From positions 1 to 64,000 of the forward strand of contig JABZHR010000002.1 in assembly GCA_015258715.1 (NCBI GenBank): a DNA stretch of 64,000 bases, written 5' to 3'. The number at the start of each line of letters is the position of its first letter. The first letter of the stretch is position 1. Positions 1-8,195 of the stretch are shown one piece after another. The position numbers and the translations under genes were made by a program. The notes below the pieces were generated by a model. The model saw only the letters and a program-made list of their open reading frames with translations, had not been told where the DNA came from and ran no database searches. This DNA comes from Atopobium sp. Its GTDB lineage: Bacteria; Actinomycetota; Coriobacteriia; Coriobacteriales; Atopobiaceae.

Positions 1-461
1 TGTAAAATGCCCGCAATTGAGCAGAATATCTGACTTAGGTGTGTTCCGTAGATACTAAATTTATCGATAGTTAAATTCCTTATATAAGTCTATTCATGTA
101 TAAGCATATTAGATGCAGTTTATGCATAGATATGCATATCAGGTAGTGTGAGCGCCTAGCTGTCTGGCTATCTTGATTAGAAACATATCGATTCTTCAGC
201 AGAACATAAGAAAGCTGCGCTATTTTGTGCGCCAGGCCTAAAAGCCGACGTTAATACGCTTCAGAATCATAATCACCCGCATATGAACTGCGTCCCAAAA
301 CTTGGACATAAGAAATGGGGGGGCAGTTCACTTTGACTTAGAGCGCAGTTCTCAATTGTTTTGGTAAGAATTTAGATTCTGCAAATAATTTATGATTCAG
401 CGTATGCAAGCATGCAATGAGGGTATAGTATGCCGTAGTTAACAAATTGAGGAGTGTCTGT
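1..461. other. Intergenic region with IS relic
   Basis: No convincing gene is visible in these 461 bases. The left part is AT-rich and repeats ATGCAT-type words around 118-140. A 47-base pair of inverted ends is at 284-330 (listed separately). The right part, from about 333, should hold the promoter of the small gene at 462, but I could not fix a clear -35/-10 pair. The upstream neighbour lies outside the window. Confidence 0.6.
284..330. mobile_element. Relic of IS3/IS150-type insertion sequence ends
   Basis: The left arm TGAACTGCGTCCCAAAAC, followed by TTGGACA, resembles the usual left end of IS150-group elements of the IS3 family. Nineteen-odd bases later GGGGGGGCAGTTCA is the matching right end, and TGAACTGC/GCAGTTCA are perfect inverted repeats. 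No transposase lies between them, so this is a deletion relic or stub. The three flanking bases on each side do not match, so no target duplication is visible. The resemblance to IS150 ends is from memory of the family. Confidence 0.55.
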
Positions 462-665
462 ATGAGTCCTATTGATATTTTGGTTGTCCTTATCGTCATT
501 GCTCTTGTTGCTCTTTGTGTCCGCTCTCAACTTAAGGGCGCAAAAGAGGGCTCTTGTTCTGGCTGTTCTTCATCCAGCAGCTGTGGCGCTCATCACGGTG
601 GAGACGGTCACTGTGGTGTTGCTCAGAAAATGATTTCTGACGTTGATAAGGCTTTTGACGCTTAA
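462..665 (+). CDS. FeoB-associated Cys-rich membrane protein
   Basis: This is a 67-residue protein with one N-terminal membrane segment (about residues 4-22, rich in I, L and V). A cytoplasmic tail follows with a Cys/Ser/His-rich stretch containing CSGC, SSCG, HH and HCG. This layout matches the FeoB_associated family, small proteins usually encoded beside the ferrous iron transporter FeoB and thought to help Fe(II) transport. The ATG at 462 is chosen over the upstream TTG at 447 because GAGGAG at 449-454 is well placed for it. No feoB is in the window; it could lie further upstream. The metal-related role is inferred from the family. Confidence 0.75.
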   Translation: MSPIDILVVLIVIALVALCVRSQLKGAKEGSCSGCSSSSSCGAHHGGDGHCGVAQKMISDVDKAFDA

Positions 666-793
666 TAGGTCAATTGTCACAATTTCATTAACAATTTTTA
701 CCATTCACCCGGTTTCAGGGAAGTGGAAACACAGCCGTAACAAGAATGTGTCATGGTAGTTACGATTCCAGTTTTCTGACCCGGGAGGGCCAC

Positions 794-2107
794 ATGAGTA
801 CAGATAAGAAAATTGATTACATTCTTCGCACGGTAGAGGAGCGAGACGTCCGCTACCTGCGCCTTTGTTTTACCGATGTACTCGGCGGATTAAAGGCTCT
901 TTCTATTTCTCCTGAGGAGCTAGAAGAGGCTTTTGTTGAGGGCATTGGTTTTGATGGCTCTAACGTTGATGGCTTTGCCTCTCAGGAACAGTCAGATCTT
1001 CTCGCGTTCCCCGATGCAGACACGTTTCAGATTCTTCCATGGAAGACAGATGACGGTGTAGTTGCAAACGTGTTCTGCGACATTCAGACTCCACGTCGCG
1101 AAGCCTTTACGGGCGACCCACGTCTTGTACTGAGAAATGCTTTTATCAAGGCAGAAGACCTTGGCTACGTTGCAAATGTTGGTCCTAAGCTTGAGTATTT
1201 TTATTTTGTGAGTGGCTCTGAGCCAAAGCCTATTGACCAGGCTGGATACCTTGATTTGAATTCTGCTGATCTCAGTCATAGCCTTCGTTATTCCACATCT
1301 CGTGCGCTTGAGAATCTTTCTATTCCTGTACAGTATTCTTTCCATGCAGCTGGCCCTGCACAAAATGGCGTTGAGCTCCGTTATGCGGAAGCACTAACTT
1401 GCGCGGATAACATTGTTACTGCTCGTCTGGTTATCAGACATATTGCAACACTTCACGGCGTATTTGCATCGTTTATGCCAAAGCCTCTTCAGGGAGTTCC
1501 TGGCTCAGCCATGCTTTTGAATCAGTCGCTTCTTGACCACGATGGCGAGTCTCTGTTCTGGGCTCCAAAGACTGAGAGCGAGGCCCACCTTTCTGAGCTT
1601 GCTCAACACTACATTGCAGGTCTTATTAAGTACGCTCCCGAGTACATGCTTATTACTAACCCAACGGTTAATTCCTATAAGCGTTTTGATCGTGATGCTA
1701 TTCCTGCCTATGCAACCTGGGGTCGTAAAAACCGTTCTGCTATGGTTCGTATTCCTACGCATAAGCCAGGAAAGCACGTTGCCACCCGTGCTGAACTGCG
1801 TATTCCTGATCCAACCGCAAATCCTTATTTGGCTAATGCTGTCACTCTTATGGCTGGTCTTAAGGGCATTGAAGAGGGTCTCTTGCTTCCTGAAGAGTTT
1901 GTGGGCGGAAATCCTGCTGATTATGGCGAGAAACTCCCCACAAATCTTGGAGAGGCACTTGAGCGCTTCAAACAGTCGGAGCTTCTCAAAGACGCTCTTG
2001 GTGAGCACATCTTCTCGTATCTGTGCGAGCGCAAGGCAGAGGAGTGGCGTGAGTTCTGCCTTACCGTCACTGACTGGGATACCCAGAAATACTACGCTGG
2101 TTGCTAA
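794..2107 (+). CDS. Glutamine synthetase-like protein with altered active site
   Basis: The protein has 437 residues, the length of GSI-alpha enzymes, and is collinear with GlnA. It has an N-terminal beta-grasp domain (about 18-100, with GFDGSN near 53-57) followed by the catalytic-barrel region (NPTVNSYKR, and RAELRIPDPTANPYL near the C-terminus). Several metal and catalytic positions differ from canonical GlnA. GPEPEFF is GPKLEYF (first Glu is K132), the HHE motif is FHA (A185), and GSGMH is GSAML (L241). The flap PGYEAP is not recognisable, and no adenylylation Tyr motif was seen. It may be a pseudo-enzyme, a regulator, or a ligase with another substrate. The ATG at 794 follows GGGAGG at 783-788; the open frame extends further 5' without a better start. 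Confidence 0.8.
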   Translation: MSTDKKIDYILRTVEERDVRYLRLCFTDVLGGLKALSISPEELEEAFVEGIGFDGSNVDGFASQEQSDLLAFPDADTFQILPWKTDDGVVANVFCDIQTPRREAFTGDPRLVLRNAFIKAEDLGYVANVGPKLEYFYFVSGSEPKPIDQAGYLDLNSADLSHSLRYSTSRALENLSIPVQYSFHAAGPAQNGVELRYAEALTCADNIVTARLVIRHIATLHGVFASFMPKPLQGVPGSAMLLNQSLLDHDGESLFWAPKTESEAHLSELAQHYIAGLIKYAPEYMLITNPTVNSYKRFDRDAIPAYATWGRKNRSAMVRIPTHKPGKHVATRAELRIPDPTANPYLANAVTLMAGLKGIEEGLLLPEEFVGGNPADYGEKLPTNLGEALERFKQSELLKDALGEHIFSYLCERKAEEWREFCLTVTDWDTQKYYAGC

Positions 2108-2444
2108 GCAACTATTCTGCTTGCGTTTATAGGTACCTTTGAACCCTGTTCTGATTTTTTTCAGAGCAGGGTTTTTTGACGAGAAACCCTTGTTTCACGC
2201 AAAGAATGTAGCCTTCTTATTCGAATTGTTACCGTTTTATGAACTGAAAAAATTACTTTTACCTGGGCTTTATTGGATAGAATGACTAAATAGTAGTCAT
2301 ATATACAAACAAATGTAGCTTCTCGCCATTTTTATGCAATAAAAACGAGAAATATGAGGAAAATTATAAGTGGATTTTTCATATTTGCTTCCTATAATTC
2401 ATTCCAATGAATTTCAGCTCAGATTTATTCAGGAAGAGGCAAAT
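2108..2444. other. Intergenic region between GS-like gene and ABC transporter operon
   Basis: It starts with a Rho-independent terminator at 2142-2177. One copy of the abundant octamer TTCTCGCC is at 2320-2327. The promoter of the transporter operon must be here; TAGAAT at 2278-2283 is a plausible -10 box, but I see no well-spaced -35. An 18-codon Phe-rich open frame at 2354-2410 has no good ribosome binding site and is not called a gene. Confidence 0.5.
2142..2177 (+). terminator. Rho-independent terminator after GS-like gene
   Basis: AACCCTGTTCTGA and TCAGAGCAGGGTT form a stem with one G-U/mismatch position around a T-rich loop, followed by six T. It closes the gene ending at 2107. Confidence 0.85.
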
Positions 2445-3296
2445 ATGAAATCGTCACTGGTTACTACCGTTAAAAAGAATGCTCTAAAGGGCGTAGCTGC
2501 TGTTTTTATGGCATGTGCACTGATGGGTCTTATGGCTTGCTCGTCATCTAAGCAAGAAAATGCGCAACAGGGTACTAGTTCATCCTCTGATTCAAGCTAT
2601 ACGCTGGTAACTAAGGGTCACCTGACTGTTGTTGCAGAGCTTGGTTTCCAACCGTTTGAGTACTTTGAAGGCAACTCAACTACTCCTGTTGGTTTTGACG
2701 TTGATCTTATTACCGAGATTGCAAAGAGACTCAATCTTGAGGTTACGTATCTGCCAAACCAGAAGTTTGACACTCTTGTTCCAACTATTAAGCAGGGTGG
2801 CAAAGCAGACGTTGCTATCGCAGGCATTACCATCACTGACGAGCGCTCTCAGGAGGTAGACTTCACTACTTCTTACCTTGACTCCAATCAGTCCCTGGTT
2901 GTTAAGTCAGGCAGCACCGAGACCGAGCAGACGCTCAACGACGCCTCTAAGAAGGTTGTTGTTCAGACAGGTACTTCCGGCGAGGATTGGGCCAAGGAGA
3001 ACCTTCCAAAGGCAACTATTGTTTCTGTAGACGATGTTGCTGCAGCAATGGCAGGAGTCCAGACTGGTTTGTACGATGCTATGGTCATTGACTTGCCTGT
3101 TGCTTCCAATCTGATTAGCACTTCATATTCTGATCTGACTATTGCAAAAGAAATTCCAACAGGTGAGCAGTACGGCATTGTAGTTTCCAAGGACAATCCT
3201 GCGCTGACCGAGGCAATCAACAAGGTTCTTGCAGACATGGAGAAGGACGGAACCATGACTGCTCTCAAAACCAAATGGTTTGGCTCTAACATCTAG
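2445..3296 (+). CDS. Amino acid ABC transporter substrate-binding lipoprotein
   Basis: This 283-residue protein is of the SBP_bac_3 family (polar amino acid binding). The N-terminus has a basic start, a hydrophobic segment and the lipobox LMAC, so it should be a lipoprotein anchored outside the membrane. The mature part starts with the typical segment GHLTVVAELGFQPFEYFEG and contains FDVDLITEIAKRL and ADVAIAGITITDERSQEVDFT, all family hallmarks. The ATG at 2445 is preferred because AGGAAG lies at 2431-2436 and it places the signal peptide at the start. It heads an operon with a permease (3400) and an ATPase (4830). The substrate cannot be read from sequence; glutamine or another polar amino acid is plausible. 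Confidence 0.9.
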   Translation: MKSSLVTTVKKNALKGVAAVFMACALMGLMACSSSKQENAQQGTSSSSDSSYTLVTKGHLTVVAELGFQPFEYFEGNSTTPVGFDVDLITEIAKRLNLEVTYLPNQKFDTLVPTIKQGGKADVAIAGITITDERSQEVDFTTSYLDSNQSLVVKSGSTETEQTLNDASKKVVVQTGTSGEDWAKENLPKATIVSVDDVAAAMAGVQTGLYDAMVIDLPVASNLISTSYSDLTIAKEIPTGEQYGIVVSKDNPALTEAINKVLADMEKDGTMTALKTKWFGSNI

Positions 3297-3308
3297 TTTT
3301 ACCAGCTC

Positions 3309-3356
3309 AGCAAAAGTGCTTGAAGTCAGATTTGGCTTCAAGCATTGCTCTGTTTT
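3309..3356 (+). terminator. Hairpin between binding-protein and permease genes
   Basis: AGCAAAAGTGCTTGAAG and CTTCAAGCATTGCT form a long imperfect stem, followed by TGTTTTT. It lies inside the operon. It may act as a partial terminator or an mRNA stabiliser that gives more binding protein than permease, as in other binding-protein-dependent systems. The role is inferred. Confidence 0.6.
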
Positions 3357-3399
3357 TAGTATCAGCGCTTAGGCATCTCAAGCACTAAAGGAGTATCAC

Positions 3400-4830
3400 G
3401 TGATTGCACTTTTGCACAAAACTATGTCAGGACAGCAACTGTCCTTGTGCATGTCATCTGCGAGTTTCAAAGCTGAATCTGCGCCTCAGAGTACGGCTTA
3501 TAATTCAGCTAAGTCAAAGCTCCCGCATAATCGTGCGTACTCCTCACTGCTTGTAGTTCTTCTCGCTACGCTTCTTTTGAGTGGGCTGTTCTTTATGTCT
3601 CTGAGCGTGTTTTCTGTTCAGGGTGCGTTTGCTCTCACCACAAATAAGGCAACAACTAAGTCAAATCAGACAGAAGGCAATGGCGTTATCGGTGGCAAAG
3701 AGACTCGTTTAACCTGGGAGGGAACAGTTGAGGACGAGCAGGTCTTTCAGCTGACTTTGCAGCTTCCTGAGGGCTCTGATCTGCAGAGTGCAACTACTAA
3801 GGTGACCGTTCTTTCAGGTCTTACGCGCGAGAAGATCGAGGCAACTGCAAGCGTTCAAGGAACCCAGGTTGTTATTTCTTTTGCAACACCGGTGGACGCT
3901 CAGAAACTGATTCGTGTAGAAATTTCTGGCATGAAGTTTCCCGCTGACGGCGGCTCGTACACTGTTGAGGGAACCTATACCACTGAGCAGGGAACTCAAA
4001 AGCTTGCCTCTTCTCCCGAAATCACCATTATTTCTAACACTCCTGTTCAGGCTCTAGTGAATTGGCTTGATGCTCAGCCTTGGGTTGAAGCGTGGAATTC
4101 CAACCGCTTTTTGGGCATGTTCTTAAAGCCTCAACTGATTGTCTCTTCAGTTGTGATGCTCTTTCCTGGATGGCTCGTTTGTCTTGCAATTGTAATTTGC
4201 GCCTATCCTGTGGCTATTGTGCTGGGAATGGGCTTTGCGCTGCTGAAGATTTCCAAGAATCCGCTCCTGCGTGCACTTGCGGTGGTATATATCAATTTGT
4301 TGCGTGGAACCCCATTCTTCCTGCAGATTTATATTCTGTTCTTTGGTCTTCCTATGTTAAATATCAATCTGGACACCAATTTGCTTGGCTTTATTGTGGT
4401 CGCTATTAACTCTTCTGCGTATCTTTCTGAGATTTTCCGCGCGGGCATTCAGTCAATCCCGCAGGGCCAGTATGAGGCAGCAAGCTCTCTTGGTATGAAT
4501 CGTTTCCAGACCATGACGTTTATCATCATTCCTCAAACTATCCGCCGTGTTATTCCTCCTCTTACCAGCGACTTTATTACGTCCTACAAAGATACCTCGT
4601 TGCTTTCTTCTGTAGGCGTTATGGAGCTGATGATGTTTGCTAAAAACCTCACTACCTCAACGGGAAACATGACGCCATATATGACGGCCGCTCTGTTCTA
4701 TTTGGCAATTACCTTGCCACTTATTAAGGTAGTTGGCACTATCGAGAAACGCATGGAGCAGTCAGAAACTGGTAAAACAGCAAGCGCCGCAGCTAGTAAG
4801 ACTCAAGGTATTTCCAAGGAGGAAAACTAA
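3400..4830 (+). CDS. Amino acid ABC transporter permease with extra N-terminal extracytoplasmic domain
   Basis: The C-terminal half (about residues 240-455) is a HisM/GlnP-type permease with several membrane spans. It has the ATPase-contact loop [25 protein letters not shown], written here only to locate it (near 360-385). The N-terminal half is unusual: one membrane span near residues 46-75, then about 130 residues of beta-rich, Thr/Glu-rich sequence (about 80-215) predicted outside the cell, with no match I recognise. Family permeases are usually about 220-300 residues, so 476 is long. The GTG at 3400 is preceded by AAAGGAG at 3387-3393. The stop codon overlaps the ATG of the ATPase gene (TAATG), suggesting translational coupling. 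Confidence 0.85.
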   Translation: MIALLHKTMSGQQLSLCMSSASFKAESAPQSTAYNSAKSKLPHNRAYSSLLVVLLATLLLSGLFFMSLSVFSVQGAFALTTNKATTKSNQTEGNGVIGGKETRLTWEGTVEDEQVFQLTLQLPEGSDLQSATTKVTVLSGLTREKIEATASVQGTQVVISFATPVDAQKLIRVEISGMKFPADGGSYTVEGTYTTEQGTQKLASSPEITIISNTPVQALVNWLDAQPWVEAWNSNRFLGMFLKPQLIVSSVVMLFPGWLVCLAIVICAYPVAIVLGMGFALLKISKNPLLRALAVVYINLLRGTPFFLQIYILFFGLPMLNINLDTNLLGFIVVAINSSAYLSEIFRAGIQSIPQGQYEAASSLGMNRFQTMTFIIIPQTIRRVIPPLTSDFITSYKDTSLLSSVGVMELMMFAKNLTTSTGNMTPYMTAALFYLAITLPLIKVVGTIEKRMEQSETGKTASAAASKTQGISKEEN

Positions 4831-5690
4831 TGTCTTTCTTTTCTTTCAAAAAGAAGCCGAACACAGAACACCCTGCCTTGGATGCTGAAGTTGCTGCACA
4901 AGAGGCATTTGAGCGCGATAAGCCACTTACTAACCATGCTTTTGAGGCAGGCGAGCATCCTATTGTTCGTATTGAGCACCTCAATAAGTCGTTTGGATCA
5001 ACGCATGTCTTAAATGACGTTAACCTGACTGTTTGGCCAGGTGAAGTTGTGGTTGTGCTTGGTCCTTCGGGCTCCGGTAAATCCACTATGCTCCGTTGCA
5101 TCAATCTACTGGAGACTCCTTCTGCAGGTCATATCCTTATTGAGGACCAAGAGATTACAGGCACTAACGAAGCGGAGGTCAATGCCCTTCGTAGAGATGT
5201 CGGAATGGTCTTTCAGCAATTCAATCTATTTGGTCATTTAACGGTCAAAGAGAACGTAATGATTGGTCAGATTAAGGTTCTAGGAAAGTCAAAAGAGGAG
5301 GCAGAGGTAGAGGCGCTAAAGCAGCTGGAGGCTGTTGGCCTTGCCGATAGAGCAGACTTCAAGCCTGGTGCGCTTTCCGGTGGGCAGCAGCAGCGTGTAG
5401 CAATCGCTCGCGCTGTGGCAATGCACCCAAACGTGCTTCTTTTTGACGAGCCTACATCTGCACTTGACCCCGAGCTTGTTCGTGGTGTTTTGGACGTCAT
5501 GCGTGATCTGGCAAAGAACTCTGGTATGACCATGATTGTGGTAACGCACGAGATGGGCTTTGCAAAAGACGTGGCAGATCGCGTGGTCTTTATGGAAGGG
5601 GGAGTGGTAGTTGAGCAAGGAACTCCTGATGTTATCTTCAACAATCCACAGAACCCTCGAACAGCGGAATTTATTGGTGCCATTGCATAA
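4830..5690 (+). CDS. Amino acid ABC transporter ATP-binding protein (GlnQ type)
   Basis: This 286-residue ATPase energises the permease encoded just upstream. Visible motifs are Walker [10 protein letters not shown] (near residue 75), the Q-loop region VFQQFNLF, the signature LSGGQQQR, Walker [14 protein letters not shown] and the switch His in VTHEM. The N-terminus carries about 45 extra residues before the ATPase domain starts at [11 protein letters not shown]; these are charged and unlike the usual short GlnQ start. AAGGAGG at 4817-4822 precedes the ATG, which overlaps the permease stop. A palindromic hairpin at 5733-5764 ends the operon. Confidence 0.92.
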   Translation: MSFFSFKKKPNTEHPALDAEVAAQEAFERDKPLTNHAFEAGEHPIVRIEHLNKSFGSTHVLNDVNLTVWPGEVVVVLGPSGSGKSTMLRCINLLETPSAGHILIEDQEITGTNEAEVNALRRDVGMVFQQFNLFGHLTVKENVMIGQIKVLGKSKEEAEVEALKQLEAVGLADRADFKPGALSGGQQQRVAIARAVAMHPNVLLFDEPTSALDPELVRGVLDVMRDLAKNSGMTMIVVTHEMGFAKDVADRVVFMEGGVVVEQGTPDVIFNNPQNPRTAEFIGAIA

Positions 5691-5732
5691 AACCTATACT
5701 TTTTATAATTAATGCGCATACCGTAAAAAATA

Positions 5733-5764
5733 ATTTAGGGCGAGAAGATCTTCTCGCCCTAAAT
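5733..5764. terminator. Perfect palindrome/terminator built from two inverted GGCGAGAA copies
   Basis: This is a 32-base perfect palindrome. One half reads ATTTAGGGCGAGAAGA and the other is its exact complement. It holds GGCGAGAA at 5739-5746 and TTCTCGCC at 5751-5758. It follows the ABC operon and probably works as a terminator, although there is no long T-tract. The core 30 bases recur exactly at 37452-37481. Confidence 0.75.
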
Positions 5765-5844
5765 GCAGATAATGAGGTATATCTGCTCTTTATTCGCAGC
5801 TTGTGGTATGCTTGATAAGATTAAGCTTATTCAAGGGGGAATCG

Positions 5845-6519
5845 ATGCATCACAAGAATATTCTTCTTGTATCTGCAACGACACGCTTACATGAACGTAT
5901 GCGTGAACTTTCGCATGTCATTGATGTTTCCATTGCTCTTGCAAGTGCTGCTTCATTTTCACAGGCTGCGGCTTCTGGTCATACTTTTGACCTGATTATT
6001 CTTGATCAAAAAGACCTTTCTCAAGATGTCATTAGCACCGTTGAGAATTATTCTGCGCAAAACGGCGGAATTGCTCGCTTGTTTGTGGCTGACCTTGATA
6101 ATCTTTCTAAATTTGTTCTACCTGTTCAGGGTAAGAGCGATTTTATTTTGTCTACAGCAACTATTCAGGAGTTTAGCCTGAGGTGCTCACTACTTTTGTG
6201 GCCAGGTACCGAGAGCACTTCTAGAGATTTGGTTATTGTTGACAACATAAAGATTAACCTGGCAACGTATCAGGTTTATATTGATGAATCTCCTGTTGAT
6301 CTTACGTATATGGAGTATCTGCTGCTGTCATTCTTGGCAACCCATCCGTCTCGTGCATACTCACGTGAGGCTCTTTTGCAGCGCGTTTGGGGCTTTGAAT
6401 ACTGCGGCGGTACCAGAACAGTTGACGTTCACGTAAGGCGTGTTCGCTCAAAGATTGGTCCTCAAGCAGCCGCTCATCTTGAGACGGTTCGTGGTGTAGG
6501 CTATCTATTTAGAGCATAA
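5845..6519 (+). CDS. Orphan OmpR-family transcriptional regulator, GlnR-like
   Basis: This is a 224-residue two-domain protein. The C-terminal ~95 residues are a winged helix of the OmpR/PhoB family (VDLTYMEYLLLSFLATHP, GGTRTVDVHVRRVRSKIG, ETVRGVGYLFRA). The N-terminal domain is receiver-like but atypical: the acidic pair after strand 1 is replaced (ILLVSATT), although the phospho-acceptor position FDLIILD is kept. No histidine kinase is adjacent. This pattern and the wing sequence resemble GlnR of actinobacteria, an orphan regulator of nitrogen genes. Nearby amino acid transport and GS-like genes fit, but identity is an inference. The ATG at 5845 is chosen because AAGGGGGAA at 5833-5841 precedes it. 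Confidence 0.75.
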   Translation: MHHKNILLVSATTRLHERMRELSHVIDVSIALASAASFSQAAASGHTFDLIILDQKDLSQDVISTVENYSAQNGGIARLFVADLDNLSKFVLPVQGKSDFILSTATIQEFSLRCSLLLWPGTESTSRDLVIVDNIKINLATYQVYIDESPVDLTYMEYLLLSFLATHPSRAYSREALLQRVWGFEYCGGTRTVDVHVRRVRSKIGPQAAAHLETVRGVGYLFRA

Positions 6520-6587
6520 TCGCAGGTATAAACTGCATTTAATAGAATCTGCAAACTTCTTACTTACTAGCAGGACTCCCGTGCGTC

Positions 6588-6613
6588 TTTCTCATAATGA
6601 GAAACGAATTTTT
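6588..6613 (+). terminator. Possible terminator after the GlnR-like gene
   Basis: TTTCTCAT and ATGAGAAA are perfect inverted arms around one base, followed after three bases by ATTTTT. The hairpin is small and AT-rich, so termination strength is uncertain. Confidence 0.4.
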
Positions 6614-6715
6614 GTCCGGTATAACGGGTAGAATACACATATTGAAAAATTGATGTTTAGCGCAGAATTATTTGCGTTAGTTGTTTGCATCAAAGTGATG
6701 TTAAGGAGGATGTCT

Positions 6716-8134
6716 ATGGAGAACCAAGCACATGGTTTAACCACAGATTCCGCTGTTTATAAGCGTTTCTCGCCAGTTAAGCAGGCTGGATTTATGTCTA
6801 TGTTCAAAAGCTCAAGTGTAAAAAGAACAGCTTGTGTAATTGCTTTTGCCGTTGCTTGTGTTCCTACCATTGCTTTGGGAGAGGGAATTTCTAAGCTTCC
6901 TGTAGTATCTGGTCAGGCAACTATTTCTCAAGCAGCGACGTCTCGTCCTGCTGCAGAACCAACTGATACTAAGACGGCAGAAACGGTAGCTTCTAAGGTT
7001 TTGCCTTCGGTTGTGTCCGTTAAGGCTACCAGTGATTCATCAGGCTCAACCGGTTCTGGCGTTGTATTGAACACAAATGGAGACATTCTTACCAATTACC
7101 ACGTTATTGAGGGTATGGATACGTTCTCTATCTCCGTTAATGATAAAGAGTATGAGTGTACTGTTGTTGGTACAGATCCAACCTCTGACCTTGCTGTTCT
7201 TCATGCTGACCTTAAGGGAGATAGCCTAACCCCAATTGAGATTGGTAATTCCGATAACTTAGCTCCTGGTAGTTGGGTTATGAGTGTTGGTAGCCCATTT
7301 GGACTTGATCACTCTGTTTCTGCAGGTATCGTGTCTGCTCTTTCTCGTGGAGATATGCTTGAGACAGAGGGTGGAGAAACCACTATTTATGCAAACCTCA
7401 TCCAGGTTGATGCAGCTATTAACCCAGGTAATTCTGGCGGCGCTCTGGTTGACTCTAATGGTCAGCTTGTGGGTATTTGTACGTTGTTCTCGTCAGATAC
7501 CAAGTCATTTGCGGGTATTGGTTTTGCAATTCCTTCTAACTATGCCATTGATATTGCAAATCAGATTCTTTCTGGCCAGCAAGTTAAGCATGCCTATATT
7601 GGTCTTTCTATGCAGACCGTTACTCCTCGAGTTGCAAAGCGCAATGATCTTTCGGTAGATTACGGTGCGTATGTAGCAGGCCTTCTTGATGATAGTCCTG
7701 CAGAGGGTGCTGGTATTAAAAAGGGTGATGTTATTGTCTCTATTGGTGGAGAGCGCGTAGTTTCTGCTGATGCAGCTATTATTGCCGTTCGCTCTCACAA
7801 GATTGGAGAGACCGTTCCTGTAGAAATCATGCGTGGAGAAGACCGCCTTACTATCAACGTCACGCTTGGTTCTGATGAGACGCTTTCTTCTATGAAAGAG
7901 AAAGAAAAGAACAGCAAGAACGAAACAAACAACGATACTGATGATAAGCAGGATCGCACTGAAGATGATGATTCCTATAGGTATTATCGTCAGCAAAATT
8001 ATTGGGAAGAGTTCTGGGATTACTTCACTAATCCTTATGGAGATAAAGACGTTAATTCCGATAATCCATTTGTGAATTTCGTAGAGGGCATTACCAATAG
8101 CATTGCAGAAGTAATCTACGGCATTTTTGGTTAA
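6716..8134 (+). CDS. htrA: HtrA/DegP-type trypsin-like serine protease with PDZ domain
   Basis: This 472-residue envelope protease handles misfolded exported proteins. A membrane segment near residues 38-57 anchors it. The protease domain has the catalytic triad His in TNYHVIEG, Asp in TSDLAVLHAD and Ser in NPGNSGGAL. A PDZ domain follows (about 290-390, including GAYVAGLLDDSPAEGAGIKK). The C-terminus is odd: an acidic, Lys/Glu/Asp/Asn-rich linker, then an aromatic-rich segment (YYRQQNYWEEFWDYF) and a hydrophobic end. The second ATG (6716) is chosen because AAGGAGG at 6703-6709 abuts the first ATG at 6710 but is correctly spaced from this one. Confidence 0.9.
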   Translation: MENQAHGLTTDSAVYKRFSPVKQAGFMSMFKSSSVKRTACVIAFAVACVPTIALGEGISKLPVVSGQATISQAATSRPAAEPTDTKTAETVASKVLPSVVSVKATSDSSGSTGSGVVLNTNGDILTNYHVIEGMDTFSISVNDKEYECTVVGTDPTSDLAVLHADLKGDSLTPIEIGNSDNLAPGSWVMSVGSPFGLDHSVSAGIVSALSRGDMLETEGGETTIYANLIQVDAAINPGNSGGALVDSNGQLVGICTLFSSDTKSFAGIGFAIPSNYAIDIANQILSGQQVKHAYIGLSMQTVTPRVAKRNDLSVDYGAYVAGLLDDSPAEGAGIKKGDVIVSIGGERVVSADAAIIAVRSHKIGETVPVEIMRGEDRLTINVTLGSDETLSSMKEKEKNSKNETNNDTDDKQDRTEDDDSYRYYRQQNYWEEFWDYFTNPYGDKDVNSDNPFVNFVEGITNSIAEVIYGIFG

Positions 8135-8195
8135 CACTCAGATTGCGTTTGCTGTGTTTGCGTTTGTTTGTTCTGCTATGAGTTAGGGGAGTCTT

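Noticed and set aside
666..793. Glutamine riboswitch or GlnR box before the GS-like gene
   Set aside because: Neither the riboswitch core nor a clean GTnAC-N6-GaAAC site could be matched.
2354..2410. 18-codon Phe-rich open frame upstream of the ABC transporter operon, possible leader peptide
   Set aside because: No good SD or mapped promoter, no alternative stems behind it, and the region is AT-rich, so chance is likely.
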